NCBI GenBank assembly: GCA_963794185.1
Contig: CAWCDM010000087.1
Location: 1-64,000, forward strand
From: JAMXLO01 sp963794185
GTDB taxonomy: Bacteria > Pseudomonadota > Alphaproteobacteria > Acetobacterales > Acetobacteraceae
Length of the DNA stretch: 64,000 bases
Direction of reading: 5' to 3'
Shown: positions 46,808-58,088 of the stretch, piece after piece
How positions within the stretch are numbered: the stretch's first letter is position 1
Layout: each line of letters starts with the position of its first letter
Notes under the pieces: model-generated
Databases searched by the model: none
What the model was told of the DNA's origin: nothing
The model's input: the letters and a program-made list of their open reading frames with translations, nothing else
Made by a program: the position numbers and the translations under genes

Positions 46808-49382
46808 TCACGGCGTGTCCAGCGACAGACGCGCCTCCACAACGTCGGGCTCTTCCGGCATGCGGCGAAGCGAAAATCCGAGATGGCGCACGAAGGCCAG
46901 CATCGGCGCGTTGTCCGCCAGCACCAGGCCGACGATGGCGCGCAGGCCGCGTCCCCGCGCCCAGTCGATCAGACGCTGCATGAGATGGCTCGCCACGCCC
47001 TTGCCCTTCATGTCGGACTGCACGACCACCGCGAATTCGCCTTCGGGCTCAGCCGAATCGCACACCAGCCGTGCAACCGCCACCGTTTCGCCGCTCGCCT
47101 CGCGCACCGCGATGAAGGCCATCTCGCGATCGTAGTCGACCTGAGTGAGCCGCGCCATCTGCTCGCGCGACAACTCGCGCATGGCGCTGAAGAAGCGGAA
47201 GCGGATGTCCTGCGGCGACAGCCTGCTGAAGAAGGCGCCGTGTTGCTCGGCATCCTCGGGGCGAATCGGGCGGATGATCTGCCGCTCCCCGTCGCGCGCT
47301 GTCCAATGCTCCACTAGTTCGTCGGGATAGGGGGTGATCGCCAATCCGCCGCCGAGATCGCCCGGCGAACGCAGCCGCAGCCATGCATCCACTGCCATCA
47401 CGCCGTCGGCGTCGGCGAACAGCGGGTTGACCTCCAGCTCGGCAATCTCCGGGAAATCGACAATGAGCTGGCTGACGCGCACCAACGTCTGTGCCACAGC
47501 CTCGGCGTCGGCTGTCGGCATGTCGCGGAACCCCGCCAGCGTCGCGGCAACCCGCGTGCGCGCGATCACGCCGCGCGCCAGCGCAAGGTTGAGCGGCGGC
47601 AGATCAGCGGACACGTCGCGCGCGATATCCGCCGTCGTGCCGCCCTGTCCGAAACTGATGATCGGACCGAATGTCGCATCGTCCGTGACGCGGATCCTGA
47701 GTTCGCGCGAACGGGCGGCCTGACGCTGCACCAGCAGACCATCGTCGTGTATGCCATGTTGGTGGGCACGCCGGGCGGCGAGCAGACGCGCGGCCACGTC
47801 CACGTCCCGTGCATCGCGCAGGTCGAGCGCCAGCCCACCTCGCGCCCGCGCGTGTGGAGCCTCGCTCTGGCGCAGCTTCACTACGGTGGGGAATCCGAGC
47901 AGCGCCGCCGCCGCCGCCGCATCCTGCGCCGTCGCGACAGCACGGGTCGGTGCCACCGGAATGCCGTAGGCTCCCAGGACCGCAAGCGCCTCGTCCTGCA
48001 GCGAAGCCAGCCGACCCGCACGACGCATCGCTGCAAAGACGCGACGGACGTCGTCGCGGTCGGGCGCCACGGCCAGCACGGTGCCCGGCGGCAATTCGCG
48101 CGCTGCGGCGCGGTTGCGGCGATCCTGCACCAGATGCAGGAAACCGCGCACCGCCTGCTCCGGCGTGGCGAACACCGGCATGCCGGCCTCGACCAGACTG
48201 CGCCGATGCACCGCACCGGTCGTCTCGCCCATCGCACAGACCAGCATCGGTACCTCGCATGGCGCCGCGACACACCGCCAGGGCGGCAATCGCTGCCTGA
48301 TCCGCGGCACCGGACGGCGCGTGCACCACCAGAACCGCGCCGACCTCGGGCGCGGCGGCGGCGGATGCGGCGAGACCGGCGAGCAGGTGGGATGCGTCGG
48401 GTGCCACGGTGGCGATGCCGCCGTCGGCGTCAGGGTCGGATGTGGGGTCGTCGCTGCCGGGCAACGCCCCCTGCACGGGCGCCAGACGCAGCCCGTCGCG
48501 TAGCGCGGAATCAGCTGCCATCCGGCCGGCACTGATGGCGTTGGTGACGATCGCCAGAGCGTCGCCCCGTCCGAGGCGGGCGCGCGCCAAGGTTTCGGCC
48601 GCCGACAGGAGGTCCTCGAGGCGCGTCACGCAAAGCACGCCGGCGCGCCTCAGCGCCGCTTCGAACGCGCGTTCCGTTTCGCCGCCCGGATCGGAAAGCA
48701 GCGTGCCGGGGCGGATCGCCACCACCGGACGCAGCCGTGACGCGGCCCGGGCGCCGGAGAGAAAGGCGCGGCGGTTCTTGATCCGCCTGATGTCGAGCAG
48801 AATCGCGCCGGTGCCGGGATCGCGCGCCAGCCAGTCCAGCACGAGGCCGAAGCCAATATCGGCATTGCCGCCGACGCCGACGATGTGGCTGAACCCGACG
48901 CCGTTCGGTCCGGCCCAGTCCAGGATGGCGCGGCATAAGGCAGCCGACTGCGATACCAGCCCGAGCCGTCCGGGCGGAGGCTGCAGGTGCGCGCGCGAGG
49001 CGTTCAGCCCGATCGCCGGCACGACGATGCCGAACGAGCGCGGCCCCAGCACGCGGACGCCGCTCCGGCACATCGGATCGGCAAGGCCCTCGGCCGCACT
49101 GATCACCACCGCAGTGAATGTGCCTTTTGCTGCCAGCGCAGCCAGGGCCGCCGGCACGGCATCCGGTGGCGTCGCAAGCACCGCGAGGTCCGGGGCAGTC
49201 GGCAGGGCAGCGACGTCAGACCCGTCATCGGCATCGAGCGAGACGATCGCGCCCTTGAAGCCGCCCGTATGCAGGTTTGCCATCACCTGCCTGCCCTCGG
49301 GCGAGCCGGCGCCGATCACGGCGACGGATTCCGGGTGGAACAGGCGGGCGGGGCTGAAACGGCCGGCAGGCCGCAGGTTCAT
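46808..49382 (-). CDS. Pat-like protein: ADP-forming acyl-CoA synthetase domains + GNAT acetyltransferase (frame break)
   Basis: About 858 residues. An N-terminal CoA-binding domain ('FHPESVAVIGAGSPEGRQVM', residues ~15-35), a succinyl-CoA-synthetase-like flavodoxin region ('GRLGLVSQSAALCRAILDWA'), an ATP-grasp domain ('LASLQDEALAVLGAYGIPVA', 'TDDATFGPIISFGQGG', 'AELEVNPLFAD'), then a C-terminal GNAT domain ('IRPIRPEDAEQHGAFFSRLS', acetyl-CoA loop 'VVQSDMKGKGVASHLMQRLI'). This matches Pat/YfiQ lysine acetyltransferases that silence acyl-CoA synthetases such as PrpE. The ACS-like loops look reduced: the usual catalytic His region near 250 reads 'GVGGNADIGFG'. One break near 48275. Starts at 49382, 49391 or 49406 are all possible. 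Confidence 0.87.
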
Positions 49383-49516
49383 CAGTGGCATGGCTGGAAC
49401 CAGCATAAGGCGGTGCGCCGGTCCGGTATCAACCGCCCGTATCGACCGCGCGGACGAATTTGCCATGATGAATACGATGGCGTTGCATGGCGGCGTAACG
49501 GACAGGGAGGCGGGCA

Positions 49517-50467
49517 ATGTGCGACAGGTCGCGCTGGGATCCAGAGATGCTGGCCTATCAGGCAGCGGCCGAGGCGATCGCGGCCAAGTATCCGCCGGTG
49601 AAGCTGGAGATTCCACTGGAGCCGCATCGCCTCGTGAACGATGCAATCAGCCTGGCGCGTGGCGCGCGGGGACCGGAGATGGCGGAGACCACCGAACGCT
49701 GGGTGGCGGCGCGTGGCCGGCGCATCTATTGCCGCGTGCATCGTCCGCGGACCGATCGGCAGTTGCCGGCGCTGGTGTATTTCCATGGCGGCGGCTGGGT
49801 GTGGGGCTCGGTCGACACGCACGATTCGGCGGCGCGCGAACTGGCAGCCGCGGGCGAGGTGGCGACGGTCAGCGTGGATTATGCGCTGTCGCCCGAGGCC
49901 AGGTTTCCCCAGGCGCTGGAGGAATGCGCCGCCGTGGTGCGCCATGTCGCACGCTCTGGTGCGGAGTGGGGGCTCGACCCGTCACGGATCCTGCTTGCCG
50001 GCGATTCCGCGGGTGGCAATCTGGCGTTGGCGACCGCGCTGCTGCTGCGTGACACCGGTGGGCCGAAGCTGGCAGGCATCGTCGCGACCTATCCGGTTTG
50101 CGACAGCCGGCTCGACACGCCCAGTTATCAGGAGTTCGCCACCGGCCACGTGCTCACGCGCGAGAAGATGGCGTTCTACTGGAGCGTCTATGTGCCGCAT
50201 GAAGCCGACCGGACCCATCCGCTCGCGGCGCCGCTGCGTGCCGACCTGACCGGGCTGCCGCCCGTGCTGGTGCTGCTGGCGGAACTGGACGTGCTGCGTT
50301 CGGAAGGCGAGGCGCTCGCGGCGAAGCTGCGCGAGGCGGCGGTGCCGGTCGAGCTGGCGATTTTTCCCGGTGTCCTGCACGGCTTCCTGCGCGCGACCGA
50401 CGGGGTGCAGAAGTCGCGCGATGCGATTGCAAAGGCAGGGGCGTGGCTGCAGCGCTTGGCCCATTAG
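49517..50467 (+). CDS. alpha/beta hydrolase, hormone-sensitive-lipase family esterase
   Basis: 316-residue esterase. Oxyanion motif 'HGGGWVWGS' (about 90-98), nucleophile 'GDSAGG' (about 160-165), catalytic Asp in 'LAELDVLRSEG' (about 255-265) and His in 'PGVLHGFLR' (about 286-294), all complete. Likely acts on short-chain esters in the cytoplasm. The ribosome site AGGGAGG fixes the start. Divergent from the Pat-like gene (134 bases). A single gene, convergent with the cyclase gene. Confidence 0.93.
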   Translation: MCDRSRWDPEMLAYQAAAEAIAAKYPPVKLEIPLEPHRLVNDAISLARGARGPEMAETTERWVAARGRRIYCRVHRPRTDRQLPALVYFHGGGWVWGSVDTHDSAARELAAAGEVATVSVDYALSPEARFPQALEECAAVVRHVARSGAEWGLDPSRILLAGDSAGGNLALATALLLRDTGGPKLAGIVATYPVCDSRLDTPSYQEFATGHVLTREKMAFYWSVYVPHEADRTHPLAAPLRADLTGLPPVLVLLAELDVLRSEGEALAAKLREAAVPVELAIFPGVLHGFLRATDGVQKSRDAIAKAGAWLQRLAH

Positions 50468-50657
50468 CCCTCCATGACACGCTCGACTGCTCCGACAACG
50501 TTGTCGTAGCCCTTGAGCAGACGCGTGATGGCGCCGATGACATCGGCATCGCGTCCTCCAGCGAGGCATTCCGCGGCAGGAACGGCAATGTATCCAGGAT
50601 GCGGCGCAAGTATTGGCAACGGAGATCTCCGGCCGCCTACATGGCAGCTGCGGCGGT

Positions 50658-53600
50658 TCAGCCAAGCGCATCCAACAGCGCCTTCGCCTCCTTCAGATCG
50701 GAAGTCTCGAACCCCTCGGTGAACCAGCCATACACCGGAGCCAACAGATCGCGGGCTTTGTGGCGCTCGCCCCTCTCGGCCAGTACCTCGGGCAAGCGTC
50801 GTAGCGGTGCGGAGTTCGAGAAGGCGGGCTCCTTGCCGGCGCGCCGTATTCAAGGATTTGACCAGATAGTCTTCGACGATCTCGGCGGCAGCGTGTTCGC
50901 GCTGCAGCAACAGGCCCTCCAATCGGTCGATTTCCGCGGCAAGATAGTCTTCGCCGTAGCTCGCGCGATGGGCGCGCGCCCGGTCCAGGTGCTCGCGCGC
51001 CGCTTCGGTCAGACCCTCCCGGAGGAAGCTCTCTGCAAGAAGCGCCTCGCGATGCGTTGTGTGCACCACTGCTCCGGTGTCGTACCAGCGCTTCACGCCC
51101 TGCTGCTGGAGCTGCAATGCCGCTGCAAAATCGCCGTGCTGGTGCATCGCCCAGCCCATGCATTGCTCACTGAGACCGAGCCATTGCGGCAGGTGATGCT
51201 CGCGCGCCTTATCCATGGCCTCCGAGGCATAGCGAGCCGTTGCCGCCGTTTCATGGTGAACCTGGAAAATATGCGCGGCGACGGCCAACGCCCAGGCAAG
51301 GCTGTGTGCGTTATCTGCGCGACGCGCATGCGCTACCGCCGCTTCGACGAGCCGTGCTCCGGATGCAGGAAACCCGGAGAGGATCTTCGCCTTCCCGCCA
51401 TACGCCCGGCAGACCATACTCGGGTGCTCGCCATAAACGGCGAATTCGCGATCCGAAATTGTGTCGGCGAGTCCCGCTCCTCGGGCGAGCATTTCGTCGG
51501 CCTCGCGGAGTTCGCCCGCGACGAGCAGCGAATAGCCCAATGCCCTATGGGCCAGGGCAAGCTTCGCAGGGCTCTTCTCGTCATCGGCCAATACGACGAG
51601 GTTCCGGGCCAACGCGACCGTTCGCGGAACCGGCTGGCGCATGAGGCAGGAATTCCATGCGAGTCGGCGGGCGGCGAACGCGCTCGGCGATGCATGAAGC
51701 CTGTCCGACAGGGCCATCGCCCTCAGGGCACACTCCTCCACTCGCAATGCTCCAAAGCCACTGACGGCAATCAGTGGTACCGCGAGGGCGAGCGTGACAT
51801 CGAGCTCGTCCGCGTCGCGCTGTTTGCCCGGCGGCAGCTTTGCGAGCAGTTCGAGTGCGCACCCGAGCTGGGCCGCTGCCTCGGAATGGGCGGACCGTCC
51901 GACACTGCGGACGCCGGCGCGACGCCAATACTCGATCGCCCGATCGACGACGCCCGCCAGCGCGAAATGGTGCGCCAGGAGCTCCGGCTGCGCATCGACG
52001 GTCTCCGGGAATTGCTCTTCAAGGACCTTGCCGATGCGCGCGTGCAATTCCAGGCGTTGGCCGCGCAGCAGGGTACTGTAGGCGGCGTCCTGCACGAGGG
52101 CATGCTTGAACAGGAAGCTGGCCTGGGGCGGTACGCCGCGCTGGAAGACCAGACCCGCTTCGGCAAGCCGGCCAAGCGCCTTTTGCAGCTCCGCTTCGGT
52201 CTGCCGCGCAGCGGGAGCCAGGACCTGGTAGGAGAAGTCGCGCCCGATCGCTGCCCCAACCTGCGCCACTTCCTTTGCTGCAGGACCGAGCCGATCGAGC
52301 CGTGCCATCAGCGAGCTGTGAAGTGTCGCCGGAACTGCACGCGAGTTTGCCGGGATGGACGCCACGGCGGCGCTTCCATGGTCGCCGCCGGCCGCGGCGG
52401 CTTCGAGAATTGCCTTGGTCAGTTCTTCCAGGAAGAGCGGCACCCCATCCGTGCGATCAATGATCTCTTGCACGAGCTCGCTCGACAGTGAGGCAGCGCC
52501 ACCAATGATACCACGAACCAATTGGTCACTTTCCTCTTGCCCCAGCCGACGCAGAGATACCGTGGTCACATGCGGCTGATCATTCCAAGGTCGCTGAAAC
52601 TCGGGGCGGAACGTTGCCAGCAGCAAAACCGGCATCCCAACGATCTGCTCAATGGCCAGGTCAAGCAGTTCCCTGGATGTCGGGTCTGACCAATGCAGGT
52701 CCTCAAAGATCATCAGCACAGGTTGCCGGCTGGCCAAACCTGAAAGCTGCCGCAAGAGCGCCTCGAACGTCCTCTCCCGCTTGCGCTGCGGGGTGATGTC
52801 GAGAGCGGAATAACGGGTATCGAGCGGGACGGACACCAGCTCGGCCAGCAACTGCACGTCGCCTTCCGCGGTCACATTCGCCGTTATGAGCGCCTCCAAT
52901 TTCGCGAGTCTCGTCGAAGGCCTGTCGTCCCGCGCGAAACCGGCTGCTCGTTCCAGTTGCGCTATGAACGGAAACAAGGCGCTGTCCTGGCGGTGTGACG
53001 AGCAGAAATAGCGCAATCGCGTGTGCGGCTCGCCTTTCAGGCTCTCTCGGAATGCTTCCCCCAATCGCGATTTGCCGATGCCAGGTTCGGCCGAGATGAA
53101 TACCACTCGGCCATGACCCGCCTTCGCCTGTTGCCAGCGGCGGTTCAGCAGCTCGATCTCTTCCTCGCGACCGATGAGCGGCGTCTCGCCGGTGCGCAGC
53201 GCCTCGAACCGACTGCGGACCTCGCTCTCGCGAAGAACATGAAAAGCCAGCACGGGCGCGGCCAACCCCTTGACCTCGACCTCGCCGAGGCTCTCGTACT
53301 CGAAAAGGTCGCCGACCAGCCGCCTTGTATTCTCGGGAATGACGATCTGGTCAGGCCCGGCCAACGCCTGCAGCCGCGCCGCAAGGTTCGGCGTTTCGCC
53401 GACCACCGCCTGCTCCTGCGCGGAGCCCGCGCCGATCAGATCGCCCACGACGGCGAGACCGGTGGCCAGACCGACACGCACCTGCAGTCGTTCCGGGCTC
53501 GGCACCTGGCGAACCGCTTCAATCAAGGCCAGGCCGGCACCCACCGCACGCTCGGCATCGTCCTCATGCGCCTGGGGATAGCCGAAATAGACCAGCACGC

Positions 53601-53973
53601 CATCGCCCATGTACTTGGCGACAAAACCGTCGTGCCGGCCGATCGTGTCGGCAACACATCTATGGTACGCGCCGATCACCTCGCGCATGTCCTCGGGGTC
53701 GAGCCGCGAGGCCAGTGCCGTCGAACCCACAAGATCGCAGAACATTACGGAGAGCTGCCGGCGTTCGGCGGTGTCGGCGCGAGGAGGCGCGGGCACGGCG
53801 GCCGGCGCCGGAGCGGCTGGCGCCGCGGTCGACCTGCCGCAGCCGCCGCAGAACTTAGCGTTGGGCTCGTTTTCGAAGCCGCAGGTCAGGCAAGGCCCCG
53901 GCAACGGCGTACCGCACTCGGCGCAAAACCGCCTCGTCGCCGCGTTTTCGGCAATGCATTTCGGGCAGCGCAT
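50658..53973 (-). CDS. class III adenylate/guanylate cyclase with AAA ATPase and TPR region (frame break)
   Basis: About 1105 residues. Two zinc ribbons (C3-C6-C17-C20 and C28-C31-C42-C45), a Pro/Ala linker, then a class III cyclase domain (about 70-250): metal residues D80 ('MFCDLVGST') and D124 ('YMGDGVLVYF'), transition-state residues N196 and R200 ('ETPNLAARLQ'). An ATPase domain follows: Walker A 'SAEPGIGKS' (about 294-302), 'LMIFEDLHW' Walker B and 'PLIGREEEIELL'; after ~700 come TPR-like repeats. An extra G near 50800 sends the written frame to 50464; removing it restores 'AERGERHKARDLLAPVYGWF' and a TGA at 50658. A signal-integrating regulator with intact cyclase residues; its trigger is unknown. 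Confidence 0.88.
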
Positions 53974-54087
53974 ACGGTGCTCCCGGGACGAGCGAACCGA
54001 TCCCGCGCAACAATATCTGAAAGGTGATGGATTTAGAAGCTTTTGCTATGTTCAGCCAACCGCACCAACGTCGGCAAAGAACCGATG

Positions 54088-55020
54088 CTACAACGCCAGC
54101 CGCAGCGCGCCGCCAAGCTCGCCGATGACGCCGCGGCGGAAGGCCAGCACGCAGATCACGAAGATCGCGCCCTGGGTCACCGTCACCCATTGCCCGAACT
54201 GCGCCAGGTAGTTCTCCATCGCGGTCACCAGCACCGCACCCATCACCGGTCCGAACACCGTCCCCAATCCGCCGAGCAATGTCGTCAGCACGACCTCGCC
54301 GGAGGTCGAGTAGTGCACGTCGGTCAATGTCGCGATGCCGAACACCAGCGCCTTGGTGCCGCCGGCCACGCCGGCCAGCATGCAGGACAGCACGAACGCG
54401 ATCAGCTTGTAGTCGTCGGTGCGGTAGCCGAGCGAGGTCGCGCGCGGCTCGTTCTCGCGGATCGCCTTCAGCACCTGGCCGAACGGCGAGTGGATGATGC
54501 GGTGGATCAGCAGGAAGCCGCCGAGGAACACCGCCGCCACCAGCCAGTACATCGTCATGTCGTTGTCGAGCGGGATGAAGCCGAACAGATGGCCGCGCGG
54601 CACCTGCTGGATGCCGTCCTCGCCGCCGGTGAACGGCGCCTCGAGGCAGAAGAAATACACCATCTGCGCCAGCGCCAGCGTGATCATGGCGAAGTAGATG
54701 CCGGAGCGGCGGATCGCCAGATAGCCCAGGCACAGGCCCAGCGCCGCGCCCGTCGCGCCGCCGAGGATGATCGCGATCGCCGCGTCGACATGCCAGAACT
54801 TCATCGTCCAGGCGGCGACGTAGCTGCCCATGCCGAAGAACGCCGCGTGGCCGAACGACAGCAGCCCGACATAGCCGATCATCAGGTTGAACGCGCAGGC
54901 GAACAGCGCCACGCACAGCACCCGCATCAGGAACACCGGATACAGCACGAACGGGCAGACCACGATCAGGGCCAGCATGACCAGGAAGGCGATCTGCTGC
55001 GAGCGCGAAAATCCGAACAT
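54088..55020 (-). CDS. livM: branched-chain amino acid-type ABC permease LivM
   Basis: 310-residue permease, eight to nine helices. Family blocks: 'CAFNLMIGYVGLLSFGHAAF' (about 42-61), 'FGMGSYVAAW', 'RSGIYFAMITLALAQMVYFF' and 'SPFGQVLKAIRENEPRATSL' (EAA-like loop). It starts one base after the livH stop (TGAGATG). It is the last Liv gene; the cyclase gene follows on the same strand after 114 bases with nothing recognised between. Confidence 0.93.
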   Translation of the reverse strand: MFGFSRSQQIAFLVMLALIVVCPFVLYPVFLMRVLCVALFACAFNLMIGYVGLLSFGHAAFFGMGSYVAAWTMKFWHVDAAIAIILGGATGAALGLCLGYLAIRRSGIYFAMITLALAQMVYFFCLEAPFTGGEDGIQQVPRGHLFGFIPLDNDMTMYWLVAAVFLGGFLLIHRIIHSPFGQVLKAIRENEPRATSLGYRTDDYKLIAFVLSCMLAGVAGGTKALVFGIATLTDVHYSTSGEVVLTTLLGGLGTVFGPVMGAVLVTAMENYLAQFGQWVTVTQGAIFVICVLAFRRGVIGELGGALRLAL

Positions 55021-55021
55021 C

Positions 55022-55908
55022 TCAGGCCCGCCTTCCGAACAAGCCGTGCGGCAGGGTCAGCAGCACGATCACCATCACCAGGAACACCACGGTGGCGGAG
55101 GCCTGCGGGTAGAACACCTTGGTCAGGCCCTCGATCACGCCGAGCCCGAAGCCGGTGATGATCGACCCCAGGATCGAGCCCATGCCGCCGATCACCACGA
55201 CGGCGAACACCGTGTTGATGAAGTTGTCGCCCATGTTGGGGTTCACCGAGTAGATCGGCGCGGCCAGCACGCCGGCGAACGCAGCCAGCGCCACGCCGCC
55301 GCCATAGGTCAGCGTGATCACCCGCGGCACGTTGACGCCGAACGCCTGCACCAGCGGCGCGTTCTCGGTGGCGGCGCGCAGCGTGGCGCCGAGCGAGGTC
55401 TTCTCGATGATCGCCCAGGTGGCGAAGCAGACCACCGCCGCGGCAGCACGACCCAGCCGCGGTAGTTCGGCATGAACATGAAGCCGAGATCGGTGGCGCC
55501 CTGCAGGATGTCCGGGATGCGGTAGGGCAGGCCGGAACTGCCGTAGTAGTTGCGGAACAGGCCCTCGATCACCAGCGCCAGGCCGAAGGTCAGCAGCAGG
55601 CCGTACAGGTGATCGAGCTTGTACAGCCGGCTGATGATCGTCCGTTCCAGCACGACGCCGAACGCGCCGATGATCAGCGGCGCCAGGATCAACGCGGGGA
55701 AATAGCCGATGCCGGCGTATTGCAGCAGCATCCAGGAGGCGAAGGCGCCCATCATGAACAGCGCGCCATGCGCGAAGTTGATGATGTTCAGCATGCCGAA
55801 GATCACCGCGAGCCCGAGCGACAGCATCGCGTAGAACGCGCCGTTGATCAGCCCGAGCAGAAGCTGGCCGAACAGCAGCGGTCCGGGGATGCCGAAGATC
55901 ATGATCAT
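55022..55908 (-). CDS. livH: branched-chain amino acid-type ABC permease LivH (frame break)
   Basis: About 296-residue permease. Before the break: 'NGAFYAMLSLGLAVIFGMLN' and 'IINFAHGALFMMGAF', the N-terminal LivH signature. After a one-base shift near 55443: 'IIEKTSLGATLRAATENAPL', 'VQAFGVNVPRVI', 'VFAVVVIGGMGSILGSIITG' and 'GFGLGVIEGL'. The start at 55908 follows GGGGAA; the true N-terminus is MIMIFGIPGPLLFGQLLL. Between it and livK lie 161 bases with a strong type C inverted repeat. Confidence 0.9.
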
Positions 55909-55940
55909 GCCGTGTTCCCCGCTCCCCCGCCCACCCATTC

Positions 55941-56026
55941 GTCATGGCGGGCGCAGGCCCGCCATCCACGTCTATTCTGTCCGTTCGTGTCAAAGACGTG
56001 GATGGCGGGCCTGCGCCCGCCATGGC
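55941..56026. repeat. near-perfect inverted repeat (type C) between livK and livH
   Basis: CATGGCGGGCGCAGGCCCGC... (55943-55973) is matched by its exact complement at 55994-56024: a 31-base perfect inverted pair with a 20-base loop, each arm itself containing a palindrome around GGCCCGCC. It interrupts the Liv operon and could attenuate or stabilise the transcript between livK and livH. Confidence 0.85.
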
Positions 56027-56069
56027 ACGGTGCAGCGCAACGCCGTCTGGCCGCGTCGACCGCCACGCC

Positions 56070-57304
56070 TCAGACCTTGCCGATGAACGGGCAGTGGCCG
56101 TCGGCCAGCGGGCGGTAGGCCTGATCGCCCGGCGTGGTCGCCATCAGCTTGTAGTAGTCCCACGGCCCCTTGCTCTCGGACGGCTTCTTCACCTCGAACA
56201 GATAGGCCGGCGTCAGGTTGCGCCCGTCCTCGCGGATCGTGGTCTTGCCGAAGCAGTCGTCCTCGACCGGCATCGCCTTCATCCGCGCGACGGTCGCGGC
56301 GCCGTCCTTCTTCGCCTCCGCCGCGCCCATGTCGGCGACCGTCTTCAGGTAGTGCAGCGTCGCCGAGTAGCAGCCGGCATGGATCATGTTCGGCCAGTTG
56401 TTCGGCGTCTTCGCCTTCACCCGGTTGGTGAAGGCGCGCGTCTGTCGTTCAGGTCCCAGTAGAAGCTTTCGGTCAGGTTCAGCCCCTGCGCCACGTCCAG
56501 GCCGAGCGCATGCACGTCGGTGACGAACATCAGCAGCGCGGCGATCTTCATCGACTGGTTCACGCCGAACTCGCGCGCCTGCTTGATCGAGTTCACCGTG
56601 TCGGCGCCGGCATTGCACAGGCCGAGCACCTTGGCGCCGCTCGACTGCGCCTGCACCAGGAACGACGAGAAATCGGTGGTGCCGGGGAACGGATAGGCCG
56701 AGGAGCCAGGCACCTTGCCGCCCGAGGCCTGCACGAAGGACGTGGTGTCGGCCTGCAGCTGCTTGCCGAAGGCATAGTCCGCGGTGAGGAAATACCAGGA
56801 ATCGCCGCCCGCCTTCACCATCGCGCCGCCGGTCGATTTCGGCCAGCATGTAGGTGTCGTAGGTCCAGTGGATGAAGTTGGGCGAGCACTGCTCGCCGGT
56901 CAGGTCGGACGAGGCGGCGCCGGAGTTGAGGTAGACCTTGTTCTTCTCGCGCACGACCGACTGCACCGCGAGCGCCACCGAAGATGTCGGCACGTCGAGC
57001 AGCATGTCCACGCCGTCGCGGTCGAACCACTGGCGCGCGATCGACACCGCGAGATCGGGCTTGTTCTGGTGATCGGCGTTGATCACCTCGACGTTCAAGC
57101 CCTTGCCGGAGACGCCGAAATCCTCCAGCGCCTGCTTGCAGCAGACGACCGAGGTCGGGCCGCCGGTGTTCATGTATGGGCCCGACATGTCGTTCAGCAC
57201 GCCGATCTTGACGGTCGGCGCGCCCTGCGCACGGGGCGGACGAGCGGCATGGCGGCAGCGGCGGCGGTCGCGGTGCCGAGAAGTGCGCGGCGGGAGATTG
57301 TCAT
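56070..57304 (-). CDS. livK: branched-chain amino acid-type ABC substrate-binding protein LivK (three frame breaks)
   Basis: About 410-residue periplasmic binding protein. Signal 'MTISRRALLGTATAAAAAMP' has a Tat-like RR. Mature: 'APTVKIGVLNDMSGPYMNTG', 'DHQNKPDLAVSIARQWFDRD', 'DSWYFLTADYAFGKQLQADT', 'AALLMFVTDVHALGLDVAQG' and C-terminal 'MKAMPVEDDCFGKTTIREDG'. Frame changes near 57225, 56830 and 56443 are needed. The sequence belongs to the subgroup seen with aromatic or short organic-acid importers rather than strict leucine binders; ligand uncertain. It lies between livF and the repeat preceding livH. Confidence 0.85.
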
Positions 57305-57391
57305 GGCCTGTGTCCTCATCAGTGGGTTTGTCAGATCGGCGGTCAGGCGGTTGCATCCGCCGATCCCGACTCGACCCCCTCGTTCACGCCG

Positions 57392-58088
57392 TCAAACGCC
57401 CAGATACTCGTGCAGCTTGTCCATGTTGGCTTCCAGCAGGTGGTTCGGGATCATGTCGATCACCTGGCCATGCTCCATCACGTAGTGCCGGTCGGCCACG
57501 GTCTGCGCGAAGCGGAAGTTCTGCTCCACCAGCAGCACGGTGAAGCCGCGCTGCTTGATCTCGCGCACGGTGCGGCCGATCTGCTGCACGATCACCGGCG
57601 CCAGGCCCTCGGTCGGTTCGTCGAGCAGCAGCATCTTCGCCCCGGTGCGCAGGATCCGCGCGATCGCCAGCATCTGCTGCTCGCCGCCGGAAAGCCGCGT
57701 GCCGTGCGCCGTGTTGGCGCGCTCCTTCAGATTGGGGAACAGCGTGTAGATCTCGTCGATGTCGAGCCCGCCGGGTGCGACGATCGGCGGCAGCATCAGG
57801 TTCTCGGTCACGCTGAGCGAGCCGAAGATGCCGCGCTCCTCCGGGCAGAACGCGATCCCGGCCCGCGCGATCTGGTTCGGCATCAGGTTCATCAGTTCGC
57901 GCGCCGCGGAACCGGATGCTGCCCTCGCGCCGCGGCACCAGGCCCATGATCGACTTCAGCGTCGTGGTCTTGCCGGCGCCGTTGCGGCCCAGCAGCGTGA
58001 CCACCTCGCCCTCGCGCACCTCGAAATCGACGCCGTGCAGGACGTGGCTCTCGCCGTACCAGGCGTTGAGCCCTTTGATCTCAAGCAT
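57392..58088 (-). CDS. livF: branched-chain amino acid-type ABC ATPase LivF (frame break)
   Basis: About 232-residue ATPase. 'LNAWYGESHVLHGVDFEV', Walker A 'GRNGAGKTT' (about 37-45), 'MGLVPRREGSI', then after one extra base near 57905 'CPEERGIFGSLSVTENLM', signature 'LSGGEQQMLAIARIL', Walker B 'MLLLDEPTEGLAP' and 'LLVEQNF'. The start overlaps the livG stop by eight bases. Energy supply for the LivHM channel together with LivG. Confidence 0.9.

Noticed and set aside
50443..52491. 682-codon plus-strand frame opposite the cyclase gene
   Set aside because: No motifs; antisense to a TPR region with clear coding on the minus strand.
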